This document shows positions 16,463-25,913 of a stretch of DNA of 64,000 bases, piece after piece. The position numbers and the translations under genes were made by a program. Each line of letters begins with the position of its first letter. The first letter of the stretch is position 1. Origin of the DNA: Micromonospora ureilytica (GTDB lineage: Bacteria; Actinomycetota; Actinomycetes; Mycobacteriales; Micromonosporaceae); NCBI RefSeq assembly GCF_015751765.1, contig NZ_JADOTX010000001.1, positions 5,332,001-5,396,000 of the forward strand, given 5' to 3'. The notes under the pieces are model-generated. The model saw only the letters and a list, made by a program, of their open reading frames with translations. It did not search any database and was not told the DNA's origin.

Positions 16463-17631
16463 GCCACAACCGCCAGCGGGATCAGGGCCCGGACGAGGAA
16501 GCCGCCGTCCACCGGAGTGGCCTCCAGCCGGCCGCCGAGCAACTCCACCCGCTCACGCAGCCCGAGCAGCCCCTGCCCGGCACCGGGCAGCGTCGACCCG
16601 CCCTCGGACGGGCCGTTGCGGACCAACACCTCCAGACCGTCCGGCAGGTAGCGCAGGCAGACTGTCGTCTCGGCGTCGGCCGCGTGCTTGCGCACGTTGG
16701 TCAGCGCCTCACGGACCACCCGGTACGCGGTACGCCCCAGCGTCGCGGGTAGTGCCGTCGGTACGCCCTCGTCCTGCCGGGACACCCGCAGCCCGGCGGC
16801 ACGGGACTCTCCGATCAACTCGTCCAACGCGTCGAGCCCTCGCTCCGGCGTCACGGCCGGGCCGGCCTGGCGCAGCACACCCAGCACCGCACGCAGGTCG
16901 GTGAGCGCCTGCCGGCCGGTCGTCCGGATCAACGCGGCGGCCTCCACGGTCGCCGGGTCCACGGCGGTCACCTCCAGCGCTCCGGCATGCACCACCATCA
17001 GCGAGACCCGGTGCGCCACCACGTCGTGCATCTCCCGGGCGATCCGGGTCCGCTCCTCGGCACGGACCCGGTCGGCGCGGGCCTCCTGTTCGCGTTCCAG
17101 CCGCTCGGCCCGGTCCCGCAGAGCGGCGAGCGTGTCCTGACGGGCCCGCACCCAGAGGCCGAAGACCAACGGGAGCCCGACCAGGCAGGCGGCGAGCAGC
17201 AGCACGTTGCCGGTGGCGGCTGTGGTGATCCGGCGTACGCCACCCACCGCCAGCCCGACCAGCACCCCGCCGCCCAGCACCAGCGCCGCCCCGGCGAGGT
17301 AGCCGGCGAGTTGGCGACCGCGCAGCCGCAGACCCGCCTGGTACGAGGCCAGCACCCCGGCGGCCGCCGCGGCGAGCACCAACCAGCCGACCGCCGCGGC
17401 CAGGAACAGCGGCCAAAGACGGGTGCGAACCGTGCCGGCGGCCCACGCCGAGCCCAACACGATCAGCAGCACGACCGCGCTCGGCAGGGGCGAGCGGACC
17501 CCGAGGTCACCGGCCGCGCTGGCCCAGACGGCCGCGGCGACGACGACGGCGAGCAGCATCGGGCCGTACCGCTGGACGACCCGCCGGAGAGCGACGGCGC
17601 TGGAGGCCACGCAGCGAGCGTAGGGCCTCAC
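16459..17631 (-). CDS. Sensor histidine kinase, HisKA_3 type
   Basis: Up to 390 residues. An N-terminal membrane region of four to five hydrophobic segments (about 23-160) without a large extracellular domain, a coiled-coil linker, then the HisKA_3 dimerisation segment with phospho-acceptor His202 (REMHDVVAHRVSLMVVHAGAL) and an ATPase domain (VVREALTNVRKHA; GQGLLGLRERVELLGG). The start is uncertain: GTG at 17631 or GTG at 17610, neither with a strong ribosome site. It is transcribed away from the second DedA gene, which suggests the system watches membrane state. Confidence 0.88.
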   Translation of the reverse strand: MRPYARCVASSAVALRRVVQRYGPMLLAVVVAAAVWASAAGDLGVRSPLPSAVVLLIVLGSAWAAGTVRTRLWPLFLAAAVGWLVLAAAAAGVLASYQAGLRLRGRQLAGYLAGAALVLGGGVLVGLAVGGVRRITTAATGNVLLLAACLVGLPLVFGLWVRARQDTLAALRDRAERLEREQEARADRVRAEERTRIAREMHDVVAHRVSLMVVHAGALEVTAVDPATVEAAALIRTTGRQALTDLRAVLGVLRQAGPAVTPERGLDALDELIGESRAAGLRVSRQDEGVPTALPATLGRTAYRVVREALTNVRKHAADAETTVCLRYLPDGLEVLVRNGPSEGGSTLPGAGQGLLGLRERVELLGGRLEATPVDGGFLVRALIPLAVVA

Positions 17632-17780
17632 GCACCTATAGCGCCGCCGCGCGCAGGCGGACCGGGGCGCGGTGGGGGAAGACCCCTACCCGCCCTCGGG
17701 GACGGCCGCTACCTAAGTAGTGGCGCCCACCTGACCACTGGCCGATGTCGGGAGTCGCCGCCCCGACCAGCATCGGGATC

Positions 17781-18470
17781 ATGGATCTGCTCGACCTGTT
17801 GCACGACACGATGTCCTCGCCCTGGGTGTACCTGGCGATCTTCGCGATCGCGGTGCTCGACGGCTTCTTCCCGGTGGTGCCGAGCGAGACGGCGGTGATC
17901 ACCGCGGGGGTGTTCGCGGCCTCCGGAGCGCCGTACCTTCCGGCGGTGATCCTGGTGGCCGCCGCCGGGGCGTTGGTAGGCGACCACGTCTCGTACGCCA
18001 TCGGGCGGGGTGGCGGCACGCGGCTGCTCGACCGGCTGCCGCCCGACGGTCGACGCCGAGCCGCCATCGACCGGGCCCGTCGGGGCATCGCCACCCGGGG
18101 TGGTCTGATCCTCACCGTGGCCCGCTACATCCCGGGTGGCCGGACCGCGGTCACCCTCACCATGGGTGCGGTGCGCTATCCCCGGCGACGGTTCCTGGTC
18201 TTCGACGCGCTGGCCGCCAGCTCCTGGGGGCTCTACTCGGCGCTGGTCGGCTACGTCGGCGGATTGGCCTTCGAGCAGGACCCGCTGCGCGGTCTCCTGC
18301 TGGGTCTGGGCCTCGCCCTGACCGTGACGGTCGTCGTCGAGGTGGTCCGCTGGCTCCGCAACCGCCGCCGTGCGGCGCGGGCCGGCGAGCCGGGCGCGGC
18401 GCGGGCCGACGAGCCGGGCAGCGACGCTGTCTCCGCCGGGGTCGTCAGTCGGCAGGTGGACGCCAGGTGA
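17781..18470 (+). CDS. DedA-family membrane protein (second)
   Basis: About 229 residues; ATG at 17781 is chosen by alignment with the first DedA paralog (SSPWVYLAIFAIAVLDGFFPVVPSE). It has the same GDHVSYAIGRGGG and ARYIPGGRTAVTLTMGAVRYP blocks, and a longer basic, Ala-rich C-terminal tail. It is divergent from the sensor kinase gene. Its last 26 bases overlap the end of the convergent TetR gene. Confidence 0.87.
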   Translation: MDLLDLLHDTMSSPWVYLAIFAIAVLDGFFPVVPSETAVITAGVFAASGAPYLPAVILVAAAGALVGDHVSYAIGRGGGTRLLDRLPPDGRRRAAIDRARRGIATRGGLILTVARYIPGGRTAVTLTMGAVRYPRRRFLVFDALAASSWGLYSALVGYVGGLAFEQDPLRGLLLGLGLALTVTVVVEVVRWLRNRRRAARAGEPGAARADEPGSDAVSAGVVSRQVDAR

Positions 18471-19083
18471 CGCCGTGCAGGAGTTGGGCGGCACCGAGCC
18501 AGGCCACGTTCATCATCCGGGTGGCCGTCTTCTCCGGGTCTGCCTCCGGGTGGTCCGCGAGCCAGTCGGCCAGCGACTCGGTCGCGCCGACCAGGGCGTA
18601 CGCGACGACCTCCAGGTCGATGGCGGCGATCTCGCGGCCCTCGGCGCGCAGCGCGTGGTCGAGCATCCCGGCGACCACCTCGACCAGCCGCGCCCGCATG
18701 GTGGCCAGCTCGCCGGCGAACGGCTGCTCGCCCCGGGCCTGCCGGTAGAGCACCGCCCAGCCGTCCCGGTGGGCGCCCACGAAGCCGAAGAACGCCCTCA
18801 GCCCACGCCAGAGCCGCTCGTCGGCCGGCAGGTCGGGGGCCGCCGCCCCGGCGATGGCCTGCATCATCCGGGTGCCCTCCCGGTGCAGGCAGGCGACGAA
18901 GAGCTCCTCCTTGGTGCCGAGGTACGCGTACACCATGGGTTTGGAGATGCCGGCGTCCTCGGCGATCTCGTCCATGCTGGCGGCGTGGAAGCCGCGCCGG
19001 GAGAAGACCTTGACCGCCGCGTCGAGCATCTGCTGCTCGCGGACGGCGCGCGGCAGGCGCTTGAAGGCGGGGACGCTGGACAC
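18445..19083 (-). CDS. TetR-family transcriptional regulator
   Basis: 212 residues. N-terminal helix-turn-helix (AAVKVFSRRGFHAASMDEIAEDAGISKPMVYAYLGTKEELF) followed by an all-helical ligand domain. GTG start at 19083. The 68-base gap to the divergent SCP2 gene contains a 13-base-arm palindrome (19097-19126), its probable operator, so it likely represses itself and the SCP2/acyl-CoA dehydrogenase unit. The ligand is probably an acyl-CoA or related lipid, by context. Confidence 0.92.
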   Translation of the reverse strand: MSSVPAFKRLPRAVREQQMLDAAVKVFSRRGFHAASMDEIAEDAGISKPMVYAYLGTKEELFVACLHREGTRMMQAIAGAAAPDLPADERLWRGLRAFFGFVGAHRDGWAVLYRQARGEQPFAGELATMRARLVEVVAGMLDHALRAEGREIAAIDLEVVAYALVGATESLADWLADHPEADPEKTATRMMNVAWLGAAQLLHGVTWRPPAD

Positions 19084-19096
19084 CTTGCGAGCATAC

Positions 19097-19126
19097 CTAC
19101 TCGTGCGTAGGGTTACGCGCGAGTAG
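19097..19126. promoter_or_regulatory. TetR-type operator
   Basis: CTACTCGTGCGTA (19097-19109) and TACGCGCGAGTAG (19114-19126) form an inverted repeat with one mismatch in 13 positions and a four-base spacer. It is centred between the divergent TetR and SCP2 genes. Confidence 0.8.
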
Positions 19127-19151
19127 CCAAATCTTCCGGAAGGCGCACCTG

Positions 19152-19604
19152 ATGACTGACTTCGACCCGGCCACCTTCGCCAACGTGGGCCCCAAGGAGT
19201 TCGCCCAGCTGGTCAAGTCCACCCCGGACGACAAGATCGCCCAGGTGATGTCCGGCGACCTGCGCGGCAAGGTCCTCGGCGAGGTGTTCGGCCGGATGCC
19301 GTCGCTGTTCCGCGCAGACCGTGCCGGTTCCACGAACGCGGTCATCCACTGGATCATCACCGGTCGCCCCGACGGTGGCAGCGACACCTACGAGGTGGTC
19401 ATCGCCGACGGCACGTGCGTCGTGAACGAGACCCCGCAGCACGACCCGAAGCTGAGCCTCACCATGGGCCCTGTCGAGTTCCTGAAGATCGTCTCCGGTG
19501 GCGCCAACCCGGTGATGATGTTCATGACCGGCAAGTTGAAGGCGAAGGGCGACCTCGGCCTCGCCGCCAACATCGCCAACCTGTTCGACATCCCCAAGGC
19601 CTGA
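19152..19604 (+). CDS. SCP2 sterol-transfer-family protein
   Basis: 150 residues, one SCP2 domain: ANVGPKEFAQLVKSTPDD at the N-terminus and DPKLSLTMGPVEFLKIVSGGANPVMMFMTGKLKAKGD at the C-terminal lipid-binding part. Such small proteins carry acyl chains or sterol-like lipids. ATG with a GGAAGG ribosome site about eight bases upstream. The acyl-CoA dehydrogenase gene starts one base after its stop, so the two work together in lipid breakdown. Confidence 0.9.
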   Translation: MTDFDPATFANVGPKEFAQLVKSTPDDKIAQVMSGDLRGKVLGEVFGRMPSLFRADRAGSTNAVIHWIITGRPDGGSDTYEVVIADGTCVVNETPQHDPKLSLTMGPVEFLKIVSGGANPVMMFMTGKLKAKGDLGLAANIANLFDIPKA

Positions 19605-19605
19605 C

Positions 19606-20820
19606 ATGGCTGACTTCTCGCTCGACCTGAACGAGGAACAGCGGGATCTACGCGACTGGGTGCACGGCTTCGCCGCCGAGGTCGTGCGCCCGGCCGCCGC
19701 CGAGTGGGACGAGCGCGAGGACACGCCGTGGCCGGTGATCCAGGAAGCCGCCAAGGTCGGCCTCTACGGCTTCGAGTTCCTCGCCACCTGCTGGGCCGAC
19801 CCGACCGGGCTCTCCCTACCCATCGCCAGCGAGGAACTCTTCTGGGGTGACGCCGGCATCGGCCTGAGCATCTTCGGCACCTCGCTCGCCGTCGCCGCCA
19901 TCTACGGCACCGGCACCCCCGACCAGCTGGTCGAGTGGGTGCCGCAGTGCTTCGGCGACGCCGACTCGCCGGCCGTCGCCGCCTTCTGCAGCAGCGAGCC
20001 GGAAGCCGGCTCCGACGTCGGCGCGATGCGCACCCGGGCCGTCTACGACGAGGCCACCGACGAGTGGGTGCTCACCGGCCAGAAGGCGTACGCCACAAAC
20101 GGCGGAATCGCCGGAGTGCACGTCGTCACCGCCTCCGTCGACCCCACGCTCGGCTCCCGGGGCCAGGCGGCGTTCGTCGTACCGCCGGGCACCCCCGGCC
20201 TGGCCGCCACCCGCAAGCTGCGCAAACTCGGCCTCCGTGCGTCCCACACCGCCGACGTCTTCCTCGACGAGGTACGCGTACCCGGCCGCTGCCTGCTCGG
20301 CGGACGGGACGCCCTGCTGGAGCGCCTCGACCGGGCCCGCTCCGGTCAGCGGGCCACCGGACAGGCCGCGATGCGCACCTTCGAGCTGACCCGACCCACT
20401 GTCGGCGCCCAGGCGCTCGGGGTGGCCCGGGCCGCCTACGAGTACGCGCTGGACTACGCGAAGGACCGGGTCCAGTTCGGACGCCCGATCATCCAGAACC
20501 AGGCAGTCGCGTTCACGCTGGCCGACATGCGGATGGAGATCGACGCGGCGCGGCTGCTCGTCTGGCGTGCGTCGTGGATGGGCCGCAACAACCGCCCGTT
20601 CACCGCCGGCGAGGGGTCGATGTCCAAGCTCAAGGCCGGCGAGGTGGCCGTGTCGGTCACCTCGAAGGCGGTGCAACTGCTCGGCGGGGCCGGCTTCCTG
20701 CGCGACCACCCGGTCGAGCGCTGGTACCGCGACGCCAAGATCTACACCATCTTCGAGGGCACCTCCGAGATCCAGCGACTTGTCATCTCCCGCGCGATCT
20801 CCGGGATGCAGATCCGCTAA
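19606..20820 (+). CDS. Acyl-CoA dehydrogenase
   Basis: 404 residues. FAD enzyme for the first step of beta-oxidation. It shows the AFCSSEPEAGSDVGAMRT flavin/substrate loop, the YAKDRVQFGRPIIQNQAVAFTLADM helix and the C-terminal IFEGTSEIQRLVISRAI motif. Length is normal. It follows the SCP2 gene directly and is under the same TetR operator. A strong hairpin terminator follows. Confidence 0.95.
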   Translation: MADFSLDLNEEQRDLRDWVHGFAAEVVRPAAAEWDEREDTPWPVIQEAAKVGLYGFEFLATCWADPTGLSLPIASEELFWGDAGIGLSIFGTSLAVAAIYGTGTPDQLVEWVPQCFGDADSPAVAAFCSSEPEAGSDVGAMRTRAVYDEATDEWVLTGQKAYATNGGIAGVHVVTASVDPTLGSRGQAAFVVPPGTPGLAATRKLRKLGLRASHTADVFLDEVRVPGRCLLGGRDALLERLDRARSGQRATGQAAMRTFELTRPTVGAQALGVARAAYEYALDYAKDRVQFGRPIIQNQAVAFTLADMRMEIDAARLLVWRASWMGRNNRPFTAGEGSMSKLKAGEVAVSVTSKAVQLLGGAGFLRDHPVERWYRDAKIYTIFEGTSEIQRLVISRAISGMQIR

Positions 20821-20880
20821 CGGCCCCTGGTCCGACTGCCGGTCGGGCGGCTTGCCGGGAAGCATCGCTGCTCCATAGGG

Positions 20881-20921
20881 CCGCAGAGCGAGGGCCGCGT
20901 ATTCCGGCCCTCGCTCTGCGG
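20881..20921. terminator. Bidirectional hairpin terminator
   Basis: Perfect 16-base stem (20881-20896 with 20906-20921) and nine-base loop, between the convergent ends of the acyl-CoA dehydrogenase and I36-type inhibitor genes. No U-tract, as usual in actinomycetes. Confidence 0.8.
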
Positions 20922-20970
20922 CTGGGCCAAGCCCTAGGCGCGCCCGACATCCAAGCCCGAAGCCGTGGGC

Positions 20971-21408
20971 CTAAAGGCACCACTCCGGCCCCGGCGTGCA
21001 CCCCTCGTCGACGAACCGGGCGGACGAGGCGCTGTCATTCTTGACATCACCCCCGAAATTGGCCCACCCGTACGGCTTGACCCGTTGCCACCGCCCACCG
21101 TAGTTGTTGTGTTCGAAGACTCCCAAGTACTGGTTGGTGTTGTTGAATACGGAGGACGCCTGGTCATTGAGGTTCACACCGTTGTGGAACTTGTGATCAG
21201 AGAAGTTGGCGACGCCGCCACCACCCTGGACCAGACCCGCCAGCGTTCCCGGGCTTCCATGGCCGTTCTTGTCCTGGAAGAAGCACACCTGCCTCGCCGG
21301 GCACGCATAGTCCGCCGAGGCAGGCGAAGAAATCGCGAAAAGAGAGCCAGTCACGGCTACGACGATTCCTGCCCCTGCGGCAAGAGTACGATTTTTCAAC
21401 AGGCTCAC
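20971..21408 (-). CDS. Secreted peptidase-inhibitor I36 (SMPI-like) family protein
   Basis: 145 residues. Signal peptide 1-33 (KNRTLAAGAGIVVAVTGSLFAISSPASA). The mature part is a beta/gamma-crystallin-like fold: ACPARQVCFFQDKNGHG, a Gly-rich stretch, NFSDHKFHNGVNLNDQASSVFNNT, then HNNYGGRWQRVKPYGWANFGG, as in Streptomyces metalloprotease inhibitor relatives. Four cysteines could form two disulphides. GTG start with GGAGG four bases upstream. Lower GC than its neighbours, in an AT-richer island (about 21.0-21.6 kb), so it may be a recent acquisition. Confidence 0.82.
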   Translation of the reverse strand: MSLLKNRTLAAGAGIVVAVTGSLFAISSPASADYACPARQVCFFQDKNGHGSPGTLAGLVQGGGGVANFSDHKFHNGVNLNDQASSVFNNTNQYLGVFEHNNYGGRWQRVKPYGWANFGGDVKNDSASSARFVDEGCTPGPEWCL

Positions 21409-21813
21409 CGAACCTCCAAATTTCCGGAAGCGCTACATGGGCGATGGAGGCGAATTCGCCTTTTCCATCGCATGTCCTCGTTCATGAACATACGCGGCGG
21501 CTCTTTAAAAACAGTTTATTCTCACTGAACAGCTCCGGCTCGGCGTGACCCAGACGATTACAAGTTCGTCTATTTACAACAGCTCTTGCATTGTTCACTC
21601 AACGGCCAGGTGCGACTCGACTCGTGGATACGCCGACCACGGCGGCTTCGCCGGGCCGCAGGGCAGCGGATTCCACGATCTGTGCCGTCTTCGTCACCCC
21701 GCACGGACGCGCACTGGGCCCTCCGCCGCGCCCAGTGCATGATCAAGGAAAGACGCCCTGCTGGACGGGGGACCCACTGCCCGTCCGCGCACCACCCCGA
21801 GGAGGTCTGCGGC
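21409..21813. other. AT-richer intergenic region
   Basis: 405 bases between divergent genes. The stretch 21500-21600 is unusually AT-rich for this DNA (TCTTTAAAAACAGTTTATTC) and is the likely promoter zone of both the inhibitor gene (minus) and the acyl-CoA synthetase gene (plus). No clear pair of -35/-10 boxes, RNA gene or small gene could be defended. Confidence 0.5.
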
Positions 21814-23376
21814 ATGGACCTGCCGTTCATCGTCGCCACGCTGACCCGTCGCGGACTGCTCACCCCCGGCAGCCCGATCCGGGTCGCCTCGCAGCTCAAC
21901 GCGTTGCGGACGTGGGGGTGGAGCCTGGCAGGCGAGCTACGCCAGGCAGCCGCCCGGGACCCCGGCCGCACAGCCGTCATCGACGAGAACGGCGTCGAGC
22001 TGACCTACCACGACCTGCTCGACCGGGCCGAACGGATGGCCCGCTCGATGCGGGCCGGGCTCGGCGTACAGGCCGGCGACCGGATCGGCGTGCTCTGCCG
22101 CAACCACCACGGACTGATCGAGACGATCGTCGCCGCCACCCTGCTAGGCGTCGACGCGGTGCTGGTCAACACCGGGCTCAGCGCCTCCCAACTGGGCACC
22201 GTCGCCTCGGAGCAGCGGCTGCGACTCCTCGTGCACGACGACGAGTTCGCCGAGCGGGTCCTCGGCCTCCCCGCCGAACTGCCCCGGCTCGACGAACGCG
22301 CCCGCGAGGAGTTGGTGGCCGGGGCACTGCCAGGCGACCTGCACCCGCCCGAGCGCGACGGCCGGATCATCGTGCTCACCTCCGGCACCACCGGTACGCC
22401 CAAGGGCGCTCGCCGGCCCACCCCCAGCGGCTTCGGCCCGCTGGTGTCCATCATCGACCGCATCCCCCTGCACGCCCGGGACCGGGTGATGATCGCCGCA
22501 CCCATCTTCCACACCTGGGGATTCGCCGCCCTCCAGGTCTGCCTGGCCCTGCGGGCCACAATCGTGCTGCACCGCCGCTTCGACCCGGCCGCCACCCTCG
22601 CCGCCCTGACCGAGCACCAGTGCGACGCGCTCTTCGCCGTACCGGTGATGGTGCAGCGGCTGCTGGAGGTGCCCCCGCCGGACCCGCGTCCTCCACTCAA
22701 GGTCGTCGCGGTCAGCGGCTCCGCCCTGCCCGGCGGGCTGGCCCCGAAATTCATGGACATCTACGGGGACGTCCTCTACAACCTCTACGGATCCACCGAG
22801 GTGTCCTGGGCCTCCATCGGCGGCCCACAGGACCTGCGTCAGGCACCCACCACCGCTGGTCGTCCACCGCACGGCACCCGCCTGGAAATGCTCGACGACG
22901 ACGGCCAGCCCGTGCCGGAGGGACGTGTCGGGCGGATCTTCGTCGGCAACGAGATGCTCTTCGAGGGCTACACCTCAGGTGCCAGCCGGGAAACCCACGA
23001 CGGTCTGCTCGACACCGGCGACCTCGGCCGGCTCAACGCCGACGGGTTGCTCCTCGTCGACGGCCGGGCCGACGACATGATCGTCTCCGGTGGCGAGAAC
23101 CTCTTCCCGTCCGAGGTGGAGGACCTCCTCGCGCAACTCCCGCAGGTCCGCGAGGCGGCCGTGATCGGCGTGCCCGACCCCGAGTACGGCCAGCGCCTGT
23201 CCGCGTTCCTCGCCCTGCACCCCGGGGAGACCCTCGACCCTGAGGCGGTACGCGAGTACGTTCGGCACTTCCTGGCCCGATTCAGCGTCCCCCGGGACGT
23301 CATCTTCGTGAAGTACCTGCCCCGCAACGCCACCGGCAAGGTGCTCACCCGAGAACTCCGCCGCTACTACGGCTGA
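21814..23376 (+). CDS. Long-chain/medium-chain acyl-CoA synthetase (AMP-forming)
   Basis: 520 residues. Activates fatty acids with ATP to acyl-AMP and then acyl-CoA. Motifs: phosphate loop TSGTTGTPKG (189-198), YGSTEVSW, TGDLG, DDMIVSGGENLFPSEVE and the catalytic lysine in NATGK (509). The ATG at 21814 has GAGGAGG eight bases upstream and matches the family start; upstream in-frame codons are non-coding in character. It stands alone, possibly under its own control. Confidence 0.93.
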   Translation: MDLPFIVATLTRRGLLTPGSPIRVASQLNALRTWGWSLAGELRQAAARDPGRTAVIDENGVELTYHDLLDRAERMARSMRAGLGVQAGDRIGVLCRNHHGLIETIVAATLLGVDAVLVNTGLSASQLGTVASEQRLRLLVHDDEFAERVLGLPAELPRLDERAREELVAGALPGDLHPPERDGRIIVLTSGTTGTPKGARRPTPSGFGPLVSIIDRIPLHARDRVMIAAPIFHTWGFAALQVCLALRATIVLHRRFDPAATLAALTEHQCDALFAVPVMVQRLLEVPPPDPRPPLKVVAVSGSALPGGLAPKFMDIYGDVLYNLYGSTEVSWASIGGPQDLRQAPTTAGRPPHGTRLEMLDDDGQPVPEGRVGRIFVGNEMLFEGYTSGASRETHDGLLDTGDLGRLNADGLLLVDGRADDMIVSGGENLFPSEVEDLLAQLPQVREAAVIGVPDPEYGQRLSAFLALHPGETLDPEAVREYVRHFLARFSVPRDVIFVKYLPRNATGKVLTRELRRYYG

Positions 23377-23440
23377 CCAAAGCGCCGGGATGTCCCGGCA
23401 GCCCGCCCGACTGCGGTCGCGCCGCCGATCCCTAGGTATT

Positions 23441-23456
23441 TGTGATCCTGTTCACT
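23441..23456. promoter_or_regulatory. Possible CRP-like site
   Basis: TGTGA-TCCTGT-TCACT matches the CRP half-site pattern TGTGA-N6-TCACA with one mismatch. It lies 41 bases before the acyltransferase start codon, overlapping a possible -35 box (TTGTGA). Tentative. Confidence 0.35.
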
Positions 23457-23496
23457 TCTACTAGATCGAATATCGGCGGCCCGGCAGCCTTGCCGG

Positions 23497-24567
23497 GTGA
23501 CAACCCTGGTGCGGCCCGAGAGCAGCGACGTCGCAGTCGCGCCGGCCACCCGCGACCCGTACATCGACAACGTCAAAGGGCTCCTGATCCTCCTGGTCGT
23601 GCTCGGCCACACCGTGGGTCAGACGGTCGGCTCCTCGCCGGGTGGCCGAACGATTTACACGCTGATCTACCTGTGCCACATGCCGGCCTTCGCGATGCTG
23701 TCCGGGATGCTCTCGGCAACCGAGCTCACCGGGCGCCGGGCGGCGTCGCTGGTGCGTGACCTGCTCGCTCCGTACGTGGTCTTCCAACTGCTCTACATGG
23801 GCTTCTACACGGCCATGGACCAGCCCATGAACTGGACGATCAACCAGTTCCTGACCCCGGTCTACCACCTGTGGTTCCTGCCCGCCCTGTTCATCTGGCG
23901 GATGCTCACCCCGCTGTTCGCTCAGCTTCGCGGAGCTGTCGTGATCGCGATCGGGGTCTCTCTTCTCGCCGGAACATCCACTGTCCTCAGCCACGCCCTG
24001 TCGTTGAACCGGGTGGCCGGCATGCTGCCCTTCTTCATCCTCGGCGTCTGGCTCGGACGCGGCAGGCTGGCGTACGGCCCGTCCACCCGGGTACGGCTCG
24101 CCGCGGTCACCGTGCTCATCGCTGCCGTGCCGATCGCCTACCTGGTCGGTTCGCGCCTGCCAAACCTCTGGCTGTACTGGAACAGCACCTACCAGCGCAT
24201 CGGGGTGGACCTGACCGAAGGCGTCCTGATCCGGCTCGGACTGATGGCCGTCGCGGCGGCGATGACCTGGGCGATCATGATGCTGGCACCGCGCCGCCAG
24301 ATGTTCCTCACGGGCTGGGGTGCCAACTCCATGTACCCGTACCTGCTGCACGGGTTCGCCGTCCTGGCCTTCGCGTGGTCCACACTCGACAGACGAGTCG
24401 ACAGCATCCCGGCCCTGCTGGCACTTGTCGCCGTGGTGGTGGCGGTGGTCTGGATCACCGCCAGCCGGCCGGTGGTGTGGGCGCTGCGTCCGCTGGTCAG
24501 CCCGCCGGTCGGCTGGCTGCTCCGGAAGAACCCTACGGGGCAGCCAGCGGTGGCGGTACGCGCCTAG
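23497..24567 (+). CDS. Membrane acyltransferase family 3 protein
   Basis: 356 residues with about ten hydrophobic segments. The N-terminal [20 protein letters not shown] carries the family's catalytic-type histidine, and [15 protein letters not shown] and [11 protein letters not shown] are typical later helices. Such proteins O-acetylate sugars on polysaccharides or antibiotics. GTG start at 23497. Its TAG stop overlaps the TAG stop of convergent purD through the shared palindrome CTAG. Confidence 0.85.
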   Translation: MTTLVRPESSDVAVAPATRDPYIDNVKGLLILLVVLGHTVGQTVGSSPGGRTIYTLIYLCHMPAFAMLSGMLSATELTGRRAASLVRDLLAPYVVFQLLYMGFYTAMDQPMNWTINQFLTPVYHLWFLPALFIWRMLTPLFAQLRGAVVIAIGVSLLAGTSTVLSHALSLNRVAGMLPFFILGVWLGRGRLAYGPSTRVRLAAVTVLIAAVPIAYLVGSRLPNLWLYWNSTYQRIGVDLTEGVLIRLGLMAVAAAMTWAIMMLAPRRQMFLTGWGANSMYPYLLHGFAVLAFAWSTLDRRVDSIPALLALVAVVVAVVWITASRPVVWALRPLVSPPVGWLLRKNPTGQPAVAVRA

Positions 24568-25814
24568 GACGGAATCGTGATCCGACCATCGATCGCGGCG
24601 ACGGCGATGTCGGTGCGGTGCTGCGCGCCGGCCAGCTCCACCCTGTCCACCAGCGCGTACGCGGCATCCCGTGCGGCGGCCAGGTCGGAGCCGGTGGCCG
24701 TACCGCAGAGGACCCGGCCGCCGGCGGAGAGCAACGCGCCGTCGCTGGCCCGGCGGGCGGTGCCCGCGTGGATGATGCCCGGACCGTCCGCGCCGGTGAT
24801 CACGTCGCCGGTGCGCGGCGCGGCCGGATAACCCGGCGAGGCGAGCACCACTGTCACGGCGCTGCCGTCCCGCCACCGCAGCGGCGGGTGCTCGGCCAAC
24901 GTGCCGGTGGCCGCCGCGTGCAGCAACCCACCCAGCGGGGTCTCCAGCAACGCGAGCACCACCTGGGTCTCCGGGTCACCGAAGCGCGCGTTGAACTCGA
25001 TCACCCGTGGGCCGGCGGCCGTGATCGCGAGCCCGACGTAGAGCAGGCCGGCGAACGGGGTGCCCCGGCGACGCATCTCCGCGAGCGTCGGGTGAACCAC
25101 ATCGCGCATGACATCGTCGACCAGGCCGGACGGGGTCCAGGCCAGCGGCGCGTACGCCCCCATACCGCCCGTGTTCGGCCCGCTGTCGCCGTCGCCCAGC
25201 CGCTTGAAATCCTGAGCCGGCAACAACGGCAGCGCCGCCTCGCCGTCGGTCACCACGAAGAGGCTGACCTCCGGGCCGTCGAGGAACTCCTCGACCACGA
25301 CACGTCCACACTCGCCCGCGTGCGCCAGCGCGGCGGCCCGGTCGTCGGTCACCACCACGCCCTTGCCGGCGGCCAGCCCATCGTCCTTCACCACGTACGG
25401 CGCGCCGAACTCGTCCAGCGCCCGAGCGGTGCTCTGCTCGTCCGTGCAGACGTACGCCCGGGCGGTCGGCACGCCGGCGGCGGTCATCACGTCCTTGGCG
25501 AACGCCTTGGAACCCTCCAGCTGGGCGGCAGCGCCGGACGGACCGAACACGGCGATGCCCTTGGCGCGTACGGCATCGGCGACCCCGGCGACCAACGGCG
25601 CCTCGGGCCCGATCACCACCAGGTCAGCCGCCATCTCCACGGCCAACGCCGCCACCGCGGCCGGATCTGTCGGAGTCACCGCGCGCAGCTCAGCCACGCC
25701 AGCGATCCCCGGGTTACCCGGCGCCGCAACGAGCGCGGAAACCCCCGAATCGCCAACCAGCCCAAGCGCAAGCGCATGCTCCCGCCCACCACCACCAACC
25801 AAAAGAACCCGCAC
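24564..25814 (-). CDS. purD: Phosphoribosylamine-glycine ligase (GAR synthetase)
   Basis: 416 residues. ATP-grasp enzyme of purine step 2. Visible: [14 protein letters not shown] at the start, [48 protein letters not shown] and [12 protein letters not shown]. The GTG at 25814 is chosen as it begins the conserved first strand; codons further upstream run into palindrome copy 2. The stop codon is shared with the convergent acyltransferase gene (four-base overlap). Confidence 0.95.
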   Translation of the reverse strand: MRVLLVGGGGREHALALGLVGDSGVSALVAAPGNPGIAGVAELRAVTPTDPAAVAALAVEMAADLVVIGPEAPLVAGVADAVRAKGIAVFGPSGAAAQLEGSKAFAKDVMTAAGVPTARAYVCTDEQSTARALDEFGAPYVVKDDGLAAGKGVVVTDDRAAALAHAGECGRVVVEEFLDGPEVSLFVVTDGEAALPLLPAQDFKRLGDGDSGPNTGGMGAYAPLAWTPSGLVDDVMRDVVHPTLAEMRRRGTPFAGLLYVGLAITAAGPRVIEFNARFGDPETQVVLALLETPLGGLLHAAATGTLAEHPPLRWRDGSAVTVVLASPGYPAAPRTGDVITGADGPGIIHAGTARRASDGALLSAGGRVLCGTATGSDLAAARDAAYALVDRVELAGAQHRTDIAVAAIDGRITIPS

Positions 25815-25842
25815 GCCCGAGATCCTACTGTCCCCCCTTACC

Positions 25843-25913
25843 CCACCGTTGATCATGAAGTTATTGCGCTCCAGCGCGGCGTGTCGTGGCAATAACTTCA
25901 TGATCAACGGTGG
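25843..25913. repeat. Long palindromic repeat, copy 2
   Basis: Perfect 24-base arms (25843-25866 and 25890-25913) starting CCACCGTTGATCATGAAG. The loop contains GGCGTGTCG in the same orientation as copy 1. The right arm forms the last codons and TGA stop of the AbiEi-like gene; the left arm lies just upstream of purD. Confidence 0.9.
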
